Assembly: GCF_000331775.1 (NCBI RefSeq)
Contig: NZ_CAPJ01000341.1
Coordinates: 1-12,350 of the forward strand
Direction of reading: 5' to 3'
DNA length: 12,350 nt
From: Xanthomonas translucens pv. translucens DSM 18974
GTDB taxonomy: Bacteria; Pseudomonadota; Gammaproteobacteria; Xanthomonadales; Xanthomonadaceae
In this document: positions 1 to 6,509 of the stretch, piece by piece
Position numbering within the stretch: the first letter of the stretch is position 1
How the letters are laid out: the number at the start of each line of letters is the position of its first letter
The notes under the pieces: generated by a model
The model's database searches: none
Told to the model about the DNA's origin: nothing
What the model saw: only the letters and a program-made list of their open reading frames with translations
Program-made: the position numbers and the translations under genes

Positions 1-1394
1 CGACTACCCCGACCGATCGCCTGCACGAAGCCTGGTGGGCGCAGCGCCACCAGCAGGTGTTGGCGCAGGTGCGTGCGCATGCGGACACGCCGCTGTTGCT
101 GATCGGCGACTCGATCACCCACAACTACGACAAGGCGAACGCGCCGGACCAGGATTTCCAGCCGACCTGGCAAACCTTCTACGGCAGCCGCGGCGCGCTC
201 AACCTGGGGTTCAGCGGCGATGCCACCGAGCACGTGCTGTGGCGGCTGCAGCACGGCGAGGTGGACGGCCTGCAGCCCAAGGTGGCGGTGCTGCTGATCG
301 GCACCAACAACACCGGGTACGAGCAGCACAGCGCCGCCGACACCGTGCTCGGCATCGACGCGGTGGTGGCGACGCTGGAACAGCGCCTGCCGACCACGCG
401 CATCCTGCTGCTCGGGCTGCTGCCCAGCGCAGGCTCGGCGCAGAAGAACGCGCGCGACGCCGAGGTCAATCGCGCCCTGGCGGTGCGCTACGGCGACAAT
501 CCGCGCGTCGCCTATCTCGACATCGGCGCGGCGTTCCGCAAGGACGGCGCGCTCGACCAGCGCCTGTTCTACGATCCGATGCTGCAGCCGCCCGGCCACG
601 CGCTGCATCCGGACGCGCGCGGCCAGCGGCGCATGGCCGAGGCGATCGAGCCGACCCTGGCGCGCCTGCTAGGCGAGCCGCCGCGGGTACCGCTGGCGGC
701 GATGACCGCGGTCAATCCCGCGCTGATTCCGGTGCCGTGGCTGGAGCAGGATGCCTACGACTGGTACGCGCGTCACCACGCGGTGCTGGACGCGGCGCGC
801 CGCGTGCAGCCGGAGGTGGTGATGCTCGGCGACTCGATCACCCATTTCTGGGGCGGGCCGCCGCAGGCCACCCGGGTCGGCGGTGCGCAGGCCTGGCAGC
901 GCACCTTCGGCGCGCGCAAGGTGCTGAACCTGGGGTTCGGCTGGGACCGCACCCAGAACCTGCTGTGGCGGCTGCGCCAGGGCGAAGTGGATGGATTGGC
1001 GCCGCGCTGGGTGGTGATCAACATCGGCACCAACAACCTTACCGGCACCGAGCACGCCCGCGCGAGCACACCGCAGGAAGCCGCCGACGGCGTGGCCGCG
1101 GTGGTGGCCGAGGTGCGCCAGCGGCTGCCGCGCAGCAGGATCGTGCTGATGGGCATCCTGCCGCGCGGCTTCGCCGCCGACGCGCCGCTGCGCGCGCCGA
1201 TCGCGCAGACCAACCGCCTGCTGGCCGCGCGCTTCGGCCACGATCCTGCGGTGCGCTGGCTGGACATCGGCGCGCGCTTCCTGCAGCCCGACGGCGGCCT
1301 GCCGCAGGCGCTGATGCCCGACAGCACCCATCCCAGCGAGGACGGCTACCGGATCTGGGGCGACGCGCTGCGCGAGATCGGCGTGGGCGGTTGA
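1..1394 (+). CDS. Tandem-domain SGNH/GDSL hydrolase (5' partial)
   Basis: The reading frame is open from the first bases of the window, so the true start is upstream. A GTG at 57 is in frame but would cut the N-terminal helix that has an equivalent before domain 2. The protein is an internal duplication of two platelet-activating-factor-acetylhydrolase-like SGNH esterase domains. Numbering from codon 57, domain 1 has block I GDSITHN (Ser19), the LNLGF glycine and block III GTNN. Domain 2 has GDSITHFWGG (Ser260), LNLGFGWD, GTNN and PDSTHP (Asp422, His425). Members hydrolyse esters, often acetyl groups on glycans or lipids; the substrate is not visible here, and whether there is a signal peptide is unknown because the N-terminus is missing. 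Domain 1 has His-Ala-Leu-His where the DxxH catalytic Asp/His should be, so its triad looks incomplete. Family call secure, substrate unknown. Confidence 0.88.
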   Translation, partial: TTPTDRLHEAWWAQRHQQVLAQVRAHADTPLLLIGDSITHNYDKANAPDQDFQPTWQTFYGSRGALNLGFSGDATEHVLWRLQHGEVDGLQPKVAVLLIGTNNTGYEQHSAADTVLGIDAVVATLEQRLPTTRILLLGLLPSAGSAQKNARDAEVNRALAVRYGDNPRVAYLDIGAAFRKDGALDQRLFYDPMLQPPGHALHPDARGQRRMAEAIEPTLARLLGEPPRVPLAAMTAVNPALIPVPWLEQDAYDWYARHHAVLDAARRVQPEVVMLGDSITHFWGGPPQATRVGGAQAWQRTFGARKVLNLGFGWDRTQNLLWRLRQGEVDGLAPRWVVINIGTNNLTGTEHARASTPQEAADGVAAVVAEVRQRLPRSRIVLMGILPRGFAADAPLRAPIAQTNRLLAARFGHDPAVRWLDIGARFLQPDGGLPQALMPDSTHPSEDGYRIWGDALREIGVGG

Positions 1395-1402
1395 AACCGG
1401 CC

Positions 1403-1478
1403 CCCTGTAGGAGCGGCTTCAGCCGCGACAGGATCTCTCCGGTAACGCCCTGTCGCGGCTGAAGCCGCTCCTACAGGG
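1403..1478. repeat. REP palindrome pair / bidirectional terminator, GGCTTCAGCC subtype
   Basis: Two perfectly complementary 30-base arms (1403-1432 and 1449-1478) surround a 16-base spacer. Each arm itself contains a small hairpin, GCGGCT-TC-AGCCGC. This is the organisation of the REP elements common in Pseudomonas and Xanthomonadaceae, which RAYT-type transposases mobilise; no RAYT gene is seen in the window. The element lies between the convergent ends of the GDSL gene and the XRE gene, where it could act as a terminator for both strands or protect mRNA 3' ends. Confidence 0.85.
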
Positions 1479-1494
1479 AGCAGATGCGGCGCGC

Positions 1495-1839
1495 TCAGCC
1501 TTTGTCCGGCTTGAGCAGTTCCAGCACCGCTTCGCGGCGCCTTGCCGGCAGGTTGCGGTAACGGGTCAGCAGCGCCTGTTCGTGGGGGTCGTGCGCCTGC
1601 AGTGCGTAATCGGCCGGCATGTCCTGCAGGCGTGCGCTGCCCTGGCCGCAGATCAGCTCGTCCAGCGAGCGCTTGAGCGTGCCGCGCAGGTTGGGCAGCA
1701 GGCGGAAGCTGGGGGTTTCGCGATCGTTCTCCCATGCCGATACCGACGACTTGGTCACCCCCAGCGCGAAACCCAATTGTTCCTGGGTGAGCCCGGCGGC
1801 TTTCCTGGCCTCGCGCAATCGGTCGCCGAAGCTTTTCAT
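1495..1839 (-). CDS. Small XRE-family HTH transcriptional regulator
   Basis: A 114-residue protein starting MKSFGDRLREARKAAGLTQ. Residues about 5-60 form a classical Cro/C1 helix-turn-helix (LTQEQLGFALGVTKSSVSAWEND), with the SVSAWE recognition helix typical of XRE repressors. The C-terminal half is Arg/Leu-rich (TRYRNLPARRREAVLELL), as in many phage-repressor-like or stress regulators, where it helps dimerisation. The start at 1839 was chosen because the HTH begins directly after it and a weak AAGG lies upstream; longer in-frame extensions to 2049 have no protein-like character. It is transcribed towards the REP hairpin and away from the 65-aa hypothetical gene, so it may regulate the divergent promoter region; that is inference. 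Target genes unknown. Confidence 0.85.
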   Translation of the reverse strand: MKSFGDRLREARKAAGLTQEQLGFALGVTKSSVSAWENDRETPSFRLLPNLRGTLKRSLDELICGQGSARLQDMPADYALQAHDPHEQALLTRYRNLPARRREAVLELLKPDKG

Positions 1840-1909
1840 CGCGGTGGGCCTTGCAGAGACGGGGCCTACCAAGATATGGAGCATCCGTAACCTTGTCGTA
1901 CAGCAACGC

Positions 1910-1939
1910 TTGACTCTAGATGTTCTGGGATCCGATACT
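1910..1939 (+). promoter_or_regulatory. Putative sigma70 promoter for the small ORFs at 2005-2324
   Basis: TTGACT (1910-1915) and GATACT (1934-1939) are separated by 18 bases in a locally AT-richer stretch upstream of the rightward small ORFs and within the region divergent to the XRE gene. Five of six bases match at -35 and four of six at -10. No experimental support; a regulator binding site for the adjacent XRE protein could overlap it. Confidence 0.45.
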
Positions 1940-2004
1940 TTGGCGGTGCGGGCCACGCCGACACGTGAGGGCACGCACGCCGGACAAGGACGACCGAGGA
2001 GTGC

Positions 2005-2145
2005 ATGGTGTTTGGCCGAGTTTTCATCGCCGTCGCCGCGACGGCGCAATGCAGCGTAGTGGCGTTGCGCCAGGCGGCCGCAGCGGTGGCCAGCGATCGC
2101 TGCACGGTTGCAGCACAGGGTGGGGCATGGCCACCTACGAAGTAA
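2005..2145 (+). CDS. Possible 46-aa leader peptide ORF
   Basis: ATG at 2005 follows a full GAGGAG Shine-Dalgarno (1996-2001), although the three-base gap to the start is unusually short. It encodes a small Ala/Val-rich peptide (MVFGRVFIAVAATAQC at the N-terminus, two Cys in total) that could be a weak membrane or signal segment. Its stop at 2143-2145 lies 19 bases into the next ORF (start 2127), an arrangement compatible with translational coupling. No family recognised; it could equally be untranslated leader. Confidence 0.3.
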   Translation: MVFGRVFIAVAATAQCSVVALRQAAAAVASDRCTVAAQGGAWPPTK

Positions 2146-2324
2146 AACTCAGGCGCGTGGCGCAGCTGGAGCCGGCGCTGTACGTGCTGGTCCACGCCGC
2201 CAATGCGTATCTGGCCGCGCGCGCCGCCGAGCGCCACAACCCGGGCTACCGGGCGTACATGGTGGCGGTGTGGGTGGACGGCGTGCGCGTGGACATCGGC
2301 GCGTTCCGGCCGCCGGATCGCTAG
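2127..2324 (+). CDS. Hypothetical 65-aa protein
   Basis: Starts MATYEVKLRRVAQLEPALYV and ends DIGAFRPPDR. ATG 2127 is preceded by an AGGG-containing purine stretch (2116-2125). The protein is predicted as a small soluble alpha/beta protein: a beta strand with basic residues, an Ala-rich helix (LVHAANAYLAARAAERHN), then YMVAVWVDGVRVDIGAF with alternating hydrophobics typical of beta strands. No signal peptide or membrane segment is seen. I do not recognise the family. An in-frame extension upstream to 1920 is Arg-rich and lacks protein character, so the short start is preferred. It lies downstream of the promoter at 1910-1939 and converges on the terminator at 2571-2604. Confidence 0.55.
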   Translation: MATYEVKLRRVAQLEPALYVLVHAANAYLAARAAERHNPGYRAYMVAVWVDGVRVDIGAFRPPDR

Positions 2325-2570
2325 GCGAGCGAACGCGGGACGCGCCCACGAGGGCATGCGCTGTGCGGTCCTTCTGCGGCACCGGTGGCGTACCGCCGAA
2401 CCGCCGCAGCGCCGTGATTTGCGCCGCATGGCCGCGCGCAGCGCTTGCGGCGAACCTGCATCACCACTCGCTGCGGCAGCAGCATCGATGCGCACGTTCT
2501 TGCAGGCATCCGCCGTGGCGGCCGCGCCTGCACAACATCGGGATCGATTTCTTCCCCGCAAACGCCAGGC

Positions 2571-2604
2571 AAAAAAAATCCCGCCGAAGCGGGTTTTTCT
2601 TTTA
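2571..2604. terminator. Bidirectional Rho-independent terminator
   Basis: A-tract (2571-2578), stem CCCGC, loop CGAA, stem GCGGG (2580-2593), then TTTTTCTTTT. It has a U-tract on both strands, so it can end the tRNA-Leu transcript (minus strand) and rightward transcription from the 65-aa gene. One of the clearest intrinsic terminators in the window. Confidence 0.88.
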
Positions 2605-2618
2605 CTGCTTGCTGTATC

Positions 2619-2705
2619 TGGTGCCCAGGAGAGGACTCGAACCTCCACGAAGTTGCCCCCGCTAGCACCTGAAGCTAGTGCGTCTACCAATTCCGCCACC
2701 TGGGC
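2619..2705 (-). tRNA. tRNA-Leu(CAG), copy 1
   Basis: An 87-nt class II tRNA with encoded CCA. The acceptor stem pairs GCCCAGG with CCTGGGC. The anticodon stem CTAGC/GCTAG closes the loop TTCAGGT, giving anticodon CAG, which reads CUG, the dominant Leu codon in this GC-rich DNA. The variable arm is long, as in all Leu tRNAs, and the T-loop GTTCGAGTC is canonical. It differs from copy 2 (3712-3798) only at base pair 7:66. It is driven by the promoter at 2720-2748 and ends at the terminator at 2571-2604. Confidence 0.97.
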
Positions 2706-2719
2706 GATACAGTCCGAGA

Positions 2720-2748
2720 ATTCTGTCGGTTGCGCGCGCCGCTGTCAA
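2720..2748 (-). promoter_or_regulatory. sigma70 promoter of tRNA-Leu copy 1
   Basis: On the minus strand: TTGACA (2748-2743), 17-base GC-rich spacer, CAGAAT (2725-2720), then 14 bases to the tRNA 5' end. The -35 box is a perfect consensus match. Both boxes, the spacer length and the distance to the tRNA are the same as in the promoter of copy 2. Confidence 0.8.
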
Positions 2749-2770
2749 GTGGCGTTTTGCATGCGCGCTT

Positions 2771-2810
2771 CGGCGGTGCGTGCGCCGTGGCTACAGCGCA
2801 CGCACCGCCG
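2771..2810. terminator. Perfect 15-bp inverted repeat after the VirK-like gene
   Basis: Arms 2771-2785 and 2796-2810 are exact reverse complements (GGCGGTGCGTGCGC core) around the loop CGTGGCTACA. It starts 9 bases beyond the stop codon of the leftward VirK-like gene, the right place for a terminator or mRNA-stabilising hairpin. There is no U-tract, so the termination role is inferred. Confidence 0.6.
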
Positions 2811-2818
2811 CCGGCGCC

Positions 2819-3268
2819 TCAGCTAGCGGTGAAGCGCAGGCCCTGATTGATCGCGCAGCGATAGCCGAGCGTGGCGCCGTTTTGCTGGTAGCCGGGCAGG
2901 GCGAACACGGCCATGCTGAAGTCGACGCTGCTGTCCGGGTGCACCTGGTAGCGCAAGAACTGCTGGATCGGCTTGCCGTCGCGGCCCACGGTGAGGTGTT
3001 CGTCGGCGAAGGACAGGGTGCCGTCTGCGATCACCCGGTAGGCGCCGATGCGCAGGCCCCCGCGGGTTTGGGTCGGCGTGGCGCCGCCGTTAGTGGGCGT
3101 GCACTGGCTCAGGTCGACCGCGACCGCGACCGATGCGCCGCTGTCCAGCGCGCGTTCGATCTCGGCGAGCGAATCCAGTGGCGTGGCGGCGCCGCCAGGA
3201 TGGGCGAAGGCGAGCGGCGTGGCGGCGAGCAGCGAAGCGGCGAGCAGCGACAGGGGCAGGGACTTCAT
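2819..3268 (-). CDS. VirK-like secreted protein
   Basis: A 149-residue protein with a clear Sec signal peptide: MKS, a Leu/Ala hydrophobic core, and cleavage after PLAFA (about residue 22) before HPGG. The mature part, LAEIERALDSGASVAVAVDLSQC followed by GLRIGAYRVIADGTLSFADEHLT and QFLRYQVHPDSSV, matches my recollection of the VirK family (PF06903): an alpha-helical start, a 'G..V.V.vDl..C' strand, and a repeated beta-sheet body. Two Cys (about 56 and 138) could form a periplasmic disulfide. VirK proteins are periplasmic or secreted and linked to virulence in plant-associated bacteria; the biochemical role is not known. The start at 3268 has GGAG seven bases upstream; an extension to 3316 would bury the signal peptide. 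It lies between the two inverted tRNA-Leu genes. Confidence 0.75.
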   Translation of the reverse strand: MKSLPLSLLAASLLAATPLAFAHPGGAATPLDSLAEIERALDSGASVAVAVDLSQCTPTNGGATPTQTRGGLRIGAYRVIADGTLSFADEHLTVGRDGKPIQQFLRYQVHPDSSVDFSMAVFALPGYQQNGATLGYRCAINQGLRFTAS

Positions 3269-3315
3269 GCGGAGCTCCGGAGCATGGGGGAAGGAGGGGC
3301 GGTTCGCCGCACGCA

Positions 3316-3344
3316 CGCTAGAGTCCTTTGCGCTGCGCGGTCAA
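3316..3344 (-). promoter_or_regulatory. Possible promoter of the VirK-like gene
   Basis: On the minus strand TTGACC (3344-3339) is followed after 17 bases by CTAGCG (3321-3316). The -35 is good and the -10 is poor. I looked for a PIP box upstream of this gene and saw none. Confidence 0.3.
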
Positions 3345-3668
3345 CCGACAAAGTCGCGTTTTCTAGGCTGCGTCACAATGTTTGTCAGAAGCAGTTCCGA
3401 TTGCTCTGGCGCAGCTTGCGCGTCGTATCCGGATCCGCATGAAAGATGCGGTTTTTTGCCGAATGCGCCGCGCCTGCGCAGATCGATCCGCCAGCAGGTG
3501 GCCGCTCGCGATCCGGTGCCGCCATGCGTTGCCGGTGGCGCCGTGGCCGAGCCATGCCGCAGCAGCAGGCGCGTCGCCCTGGCTGCCGGTTGGGCGATCT
3601 GCGCGCCGCGCACTGCGCGTTGTGCCGGGCGGCGCGTGCGCCGCCGGACGCCGCGTTGCGCGGAGGCA
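3345..3668. other. Gene-free interval between the VirK-like gene and tRNA-Leu copy 2
   Basis: More than 300 bases with no convincing coding sequence: frames are open only because of GC content and read as Arg/Ala-rich noise. It contains an orphan intrinsic terminator (3435-3457), listed separately, and ends at the promoter of tRNA-Leu copy 2. Confidence 0.5.
3435..3457 (+). terminator. Orphan intrinsic terminator
   Basis: Stem CCGCAT, loop GAAAG, stem ATGCGG, then six T residues. It is oriented rightward, yet no recognised rightward gene precedes it: the VirK-like gene is transcribed leftward from 3268. It may end a short RNA from about 3350-3457 or be the remnant of a lost gene. Confidence 0.6.
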
Positions 3669-3697
3669 TTGACAAGGCCGCGCGCTGCCCGCAGAAT
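3669..3697 (+). promoter_or_regulatory. sigma70 promoter of tRNA-Leu copy 2
   Basis: TTGACA (3669-3674), 17-base GC-rich spacer, CAGAAT (3692-3697), then 14 bases (TCGCGGCC, GC-rich, as in stringently controlled stable-RNA promoters) to the tRNA 5' end. Same architecture as the promoter of copy 1. Confidence 0.82.
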
Positions 3698-3711
3698 TCG
3701 CGGCCTTCAGC

Positions 3712-3798
3712 GCCCAGATGGCGGAATTGGTAGACGCACTAGCTTCAGGTGCTAGCGGGGGCAACTTCGTGGAGGTTCGAGTCCTCTTCTGGGCACCA
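3712..3798 (+). tRNA. tRNA-Leu(CAG), copy 2
   Basis: An 87-nt tRNA with encoded CCA and anticodon CAG in the loop TTCAGGT. It is identical to copy 1 except that the last acceptor pair (7:66) is A-T rather than G-C (GCCCAGA / TCTGGGC), a compensated change that leaves the fold intact. It lies upstream of rnr and is separated from it by tandem hairpins at 3809-3863. Confidence 0.97.
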
Positions 3799-3808
3799 CA
3801 TGCAAGAC

Positions 3809-3863
3809 GCGGGAGCGCTGAACTCCCGCAACGACCGGCCCGCTGATGCGGGCCTCGTCGTTT
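3809..3863 (+). terminator. Tandem hairpins ending tRNA-Leu copy 2
   Basis: The first hairpin is GCGGGAG/CTCCCGC (3809-3829). The second is AACGAC..GGCCCGC-TGAT-GCGGGCC..GTCGTT (3830-3862) followed by a short T run. They are positioned to end or process the tRNA transcript before rnr. The T-tract is short, so read-through into rnr is possible. Confidence 0.6.
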
Positions 3864-3934
3864 CTGGGAACCGCCGCCGCACCTTGCGCTCGCCGGTTTG
3901 CCTGCGTTGACGACCCAGCGAGTACCATGGGCGG

Positions 3935-6400
3935 ATGACCAATCGAAAAACCAAGTCCGGCAAGCCCGGCAAATCCGCATCCCACGACACGCCCGCCAGC
4001 AAGGCCGGCGCCCCGGTGGCTCCGCCTCCGCCGAAGAAATCCAGGATGCCGTCGTGGATGCCCAGCCTCCCCAGTTTCCTGCGGCGCAGCCCCAAGCCGC
4101 CGTTGCAGCCGCTGCCTCCGCCTGAGCCGGTGGCCGCCGCGTCCTCGCCCAAGAAGCCGGCCGCCGCGGTGGCCGATCCGTTCGCCGCCCGCGAGGCAGA
4201 GCGCTATGCCGAGCCGATCGCCAGCCGCGAAGCGATCCTGCAGTTGCTGGACCGCTGCGACGGCCCGCAGACGCTGGAAGAGCTGGCCGGGCAACTCGGC
4301 CTGACCGAGCCTTCGCGCAGGGAGGCGTTGAGCAAGCGCCTGGGCGCGATGCTGCGCGAGGCGCAACTGGTGCAGAACCGCCGCGGCGGCTACGCGCCGG
4401 TGCAGCAGACCAACCTGATCCCCGGCGTGGTGATCGCCAATCCCGACGGCTTCGGCTTCCTGCGTCCGGACGAAGGCGGCGACGACCTGTTCCTGCCGCC
4501 CTACGAAATGCGCAAGGTGCTGCATGGCGACCGCGCGCTGGCCAACGTCACCGGCATCGACCGCCGCGGCCGCCGCGAAGGCAGCATCGCGCGCGTGCTC
4601 GAGCGCGGCCTGAGCCGGCTGATCGGCCGCTTCAGCATGGAAGGCGGCATCGCCTACGTGGTGCCGGACGACAAGCGCATCCAGCGCAACATCCAGATCC
4701 CGACCGATGCGATCGGCGAGGCGCGCGACGGCCAGCTGGTGGTGTGCGAACTCACCTCCACCCCGGACGGGCGGCGCCCGCCGATCGGCAAGATCATCGC
4801 GGTGCTCGGCGACAAGCTGACCCCGTCGCTGGTGGTGGAAACCGCCATCCACGGCCGCGAGCTGCCCTACGAATTCCCGCAGGCGGTGCTCGACGAAGCC
4901 GCGGCGGTGCCGCTGACGGTGGAGCCGGCGGCGATCAAGGGCCGCGTGGACCTGCGGCAAACGCCGCTGGTGACCATCGACGGCGCCGACGCCAAGGACT
5001 TCGACGACGCGGTGTTCTGCGAACCGAACGCGGACGGCTTCCGCCTGGTGGTCGCCATCGCCGACGTATCGCATTACGTGCGCCCGGGCACCCCGCTGGA
5101 CGTGGAAGCGATCCGCCGCGCGACCTCGGTGTACTTCCCCGGCTTCGTGGTGCCGATGCTGCCGGAGACGCTGTCCAACGGCATCTGCTCGCTCAATCCC
5201 AAGGTCGACCGCATGTGCTTCGTCTGCGACATGCAGATCGATCGCCAGGGCGAGGTGGCCGGCGCGCGCTTCTACGAGGCGGTGATGAATTCGCACGCGC
5301 GGCTCACCTACGACCAGGTGTGGCAGGCGGTGGGCGAGAAAGACGAGCAGGTGCGCAAGGACGTGGCCGCGGTGCTGCCGCAGATCGAGCGCCTGTACCA
5401 GCTGTTCCAGGTGCTGGCCAAGGCGCGCTCGCGCCGCGGCGCGATTGAGTTCGAGACCTCGGAAGTGCGTTTCGTGCTCGACAACACCGGCGAGGTGACC
5501 CAGGCCGGCATGCTGGTGCGCAACGACGCGCACAAGCTGATCGAGGAATGCATGATCGCCGCCAACGTGGCCGCGGCACGGCACCTGCTGGAGGCGCGCA
5601 TCCCGGCGCCGTACCGCGTGCATGAGCGGCCGCCGGAGTCCAAGTATGCCGACCTGCTGGAGTTCCTGAAGGAATTCAAGTTGAGCCTGCCGCCATGGAG
5701 CAAGGTGGTGCCGGGCGACTACACCAAGCTACTGAAGAAGGTGCGCGAGCGCCCGGACGCGGCGTTGCTGGAGTCGGTGCTGCTGCGCAGCCAGAGCATG
5801 GCGGTGTACTCGCCTGACAACGCCGGCCACTTCGGCCTGGCGCTGGAGGCGTATGCGCACTTCACCTCCCCGATCCGCCGCTATCCGGACCTGCTGGTGC
5901 ACCGCGCGATCAAGTACGCGCTGACCCGCGGCGCGCCGGACAAATACCTATATTCGCCGCGCGAGATGGCGGCGCTGGCGCTGCAGTGCTCCGAGCGCGA
6001 ACGCCGTGCCGACGAGGCCGAGCGCGAGGTCGACGAGCGCTACCGCGCGGCGTGGATGGAAAAGCACGTCGGCGGCCAGTTCGACGGCGTGGTCAGCGGC
6101 GTCACCAGCTTCGGCCTGTTCGTAGAGCTGGACCAGTCCAAGGTCAACGGCCTGATCCACGTGACCCAGCTGCCGCAGGACTATTACCAGTTCGACGCGG
6201 TGCGCAAGACCCTGTCCGGCGAGCGCCGCGGCATGCAGTTCCGGCTTGGCGACCGGGTCCGCATCCTGGTGCTGAAGGCCAGCATGGAGGAGCGCAAGAT
6301 CGACTTCCGCCTGGTGGTGGAAGGCGAGCCGATGACCGAGATGCCGCCGCCGCCGGAACGTGGGCAGCAGCCAGCCAAGCGCAAGAAAAAGAAGTACTGA
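3935..6400 (+). CDS. rnr: Ribonuclease R (3'-5' exoribonuclease)
   Basis: 821 residues, the normal size for RNase R, which degrades structured RNA processively from the 3' end and acts in rRNA quality control, mRNA decay and, with SmpB/tmRNA, trans-translation. In order: a basic, Pro-rich low-complexity N-terminus (1-85); a winged-helix segment (about 88-150, SREAILQLLDRCDGPQTLEE); cold-shock OB folds (about 165-310, including NPDGFGFLRPD); the RNB catalytic domain (about 330-660) with the metal-binding motif DGADAKDFDDAV (Asp349, Asp355, Asp357, Asp358 region); a C-terminal S1 domain (about 710-795, GVVSGVTSFGLFVEL); and a Lys-rich tail ending KRKKKKY. The start at 3935 gives the family-typical N-terminus but has no clear Shine-Dalgarno. 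A TACCAT (3923-3928) just upstream would place a transcript start almost at the ATG. Followed co-directionally by the GFA gene and rlmB. Confidence 0.97.
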   Translation: MTNRKTKSGKPGKSASHDTPASKAGAPVAPPPPKKSRMPSWMPSLPSFLRRSPKPPLQPLPPPEPVAAASSPKKPAAAVADPFAAREAERYAEPIASREAILQLLDRCDGPQTLEELAGQLGLTEPSRREALSKRLGAMLREAQLVQNRRGGYAPVQQTNLIPGVVIANPDGFGFLRPDEGGDDLFLPPYEMRKVLHGDRALANVTGIDRRGRREGSIARVLERGLSRLIGRFSMEGGIAYVVPDDKRIQRNIQIPTDAIGEARDGQLVVCELTSTPDGRRPPIGKIIAVLGDKLTPSLVVETAIHGRELPYEFPQAVLDEAAAVPLTVEPAAIKGRVDLRQTPLVTIDGADAKDFDDAVFCEPNADGFRLVVAIADVSHYVRPGTPLDVEAIRRATSVYFPGFVVPMLPETLSNGICSLNPKVDRMCFVCDMQIDRQGEVAGARFYEAVMNSHARLTYDQVWQAVGEKDEQVRKDVAAVLPQIERLYQLFQVLAKARSRRGAIEFETSEVRFVLDNTGEVTQAGMLVRNDAHKLIEECMIAANVAAARHLLEARIPAPYRVHERPPESKYADLLEFLKEFKLSLPPWSKVVPGDYTKLLKKVRERPDAALLESVLLRSQSMAVYSPDNAGHFGLALEAYAHFTSPIRRYPDLLVHRAIKYALTRGAPDKYLYSPREMAALALQCSERERRADEAEREVDERYRAAWMEKHVGGQFDGVVSGVTSFGLFVELDQSKVNGLIHVTQLPQDYYQFDAVRKTLSGERRGMQFRLGDRVRILVLKASMEERKIDFRLVVEGEPMTEMPPPPERGQQPAKRKKKKY

Positions 6401-6509
6401 CGGCGCGGCGTCGCGGCGTGCCGCCTGGCGGCCGCCGCGATCGTTCGCCCCCTGCGCGCAGCGCACGGCGGCGCGGCCCGCGCACTGCGGTTCGCAGCGG
6501 AGGGCAGGC

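Noticed and set aside
35..1462. A 475-codon open frame overlapping the GDSL gene in another frame
   Set aside because: It is Arg/Ala-rich low-complexity translation with no motifs, while the overlapping frame shows two SGNH domains.
1403..1478. CRISPR-like or IS-end interpretation of the repeats
   Set aside because: Only paired inverted arms are present, without regularly spaced direct repeats, transposase or target-site duplication; REP elements explain them.
1840..2049. N-terminal extension of the XRE regulator to 2049
   Set aside because: The extension would cross the promoter-like region, has no protein character, and the HTH begins right after MKSF at 1839.
3269..3316. Upstream start (3316) for the VirK-like protein
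   Set aside because: It would place 16 polar residues before the signal peptide; 3268 has GGAG at the right distance and gives a canonical signal sequence.
3752..5623. A 623-codon open frame on the minus strand opposite rnr
   Set aside because: It is antisense to the highly conserved rnr coding sequence, is His/Arg/Ala-rich without domains, and is explained by GC-rich third codon positions; the last part merely reads through tRNA-Leu.
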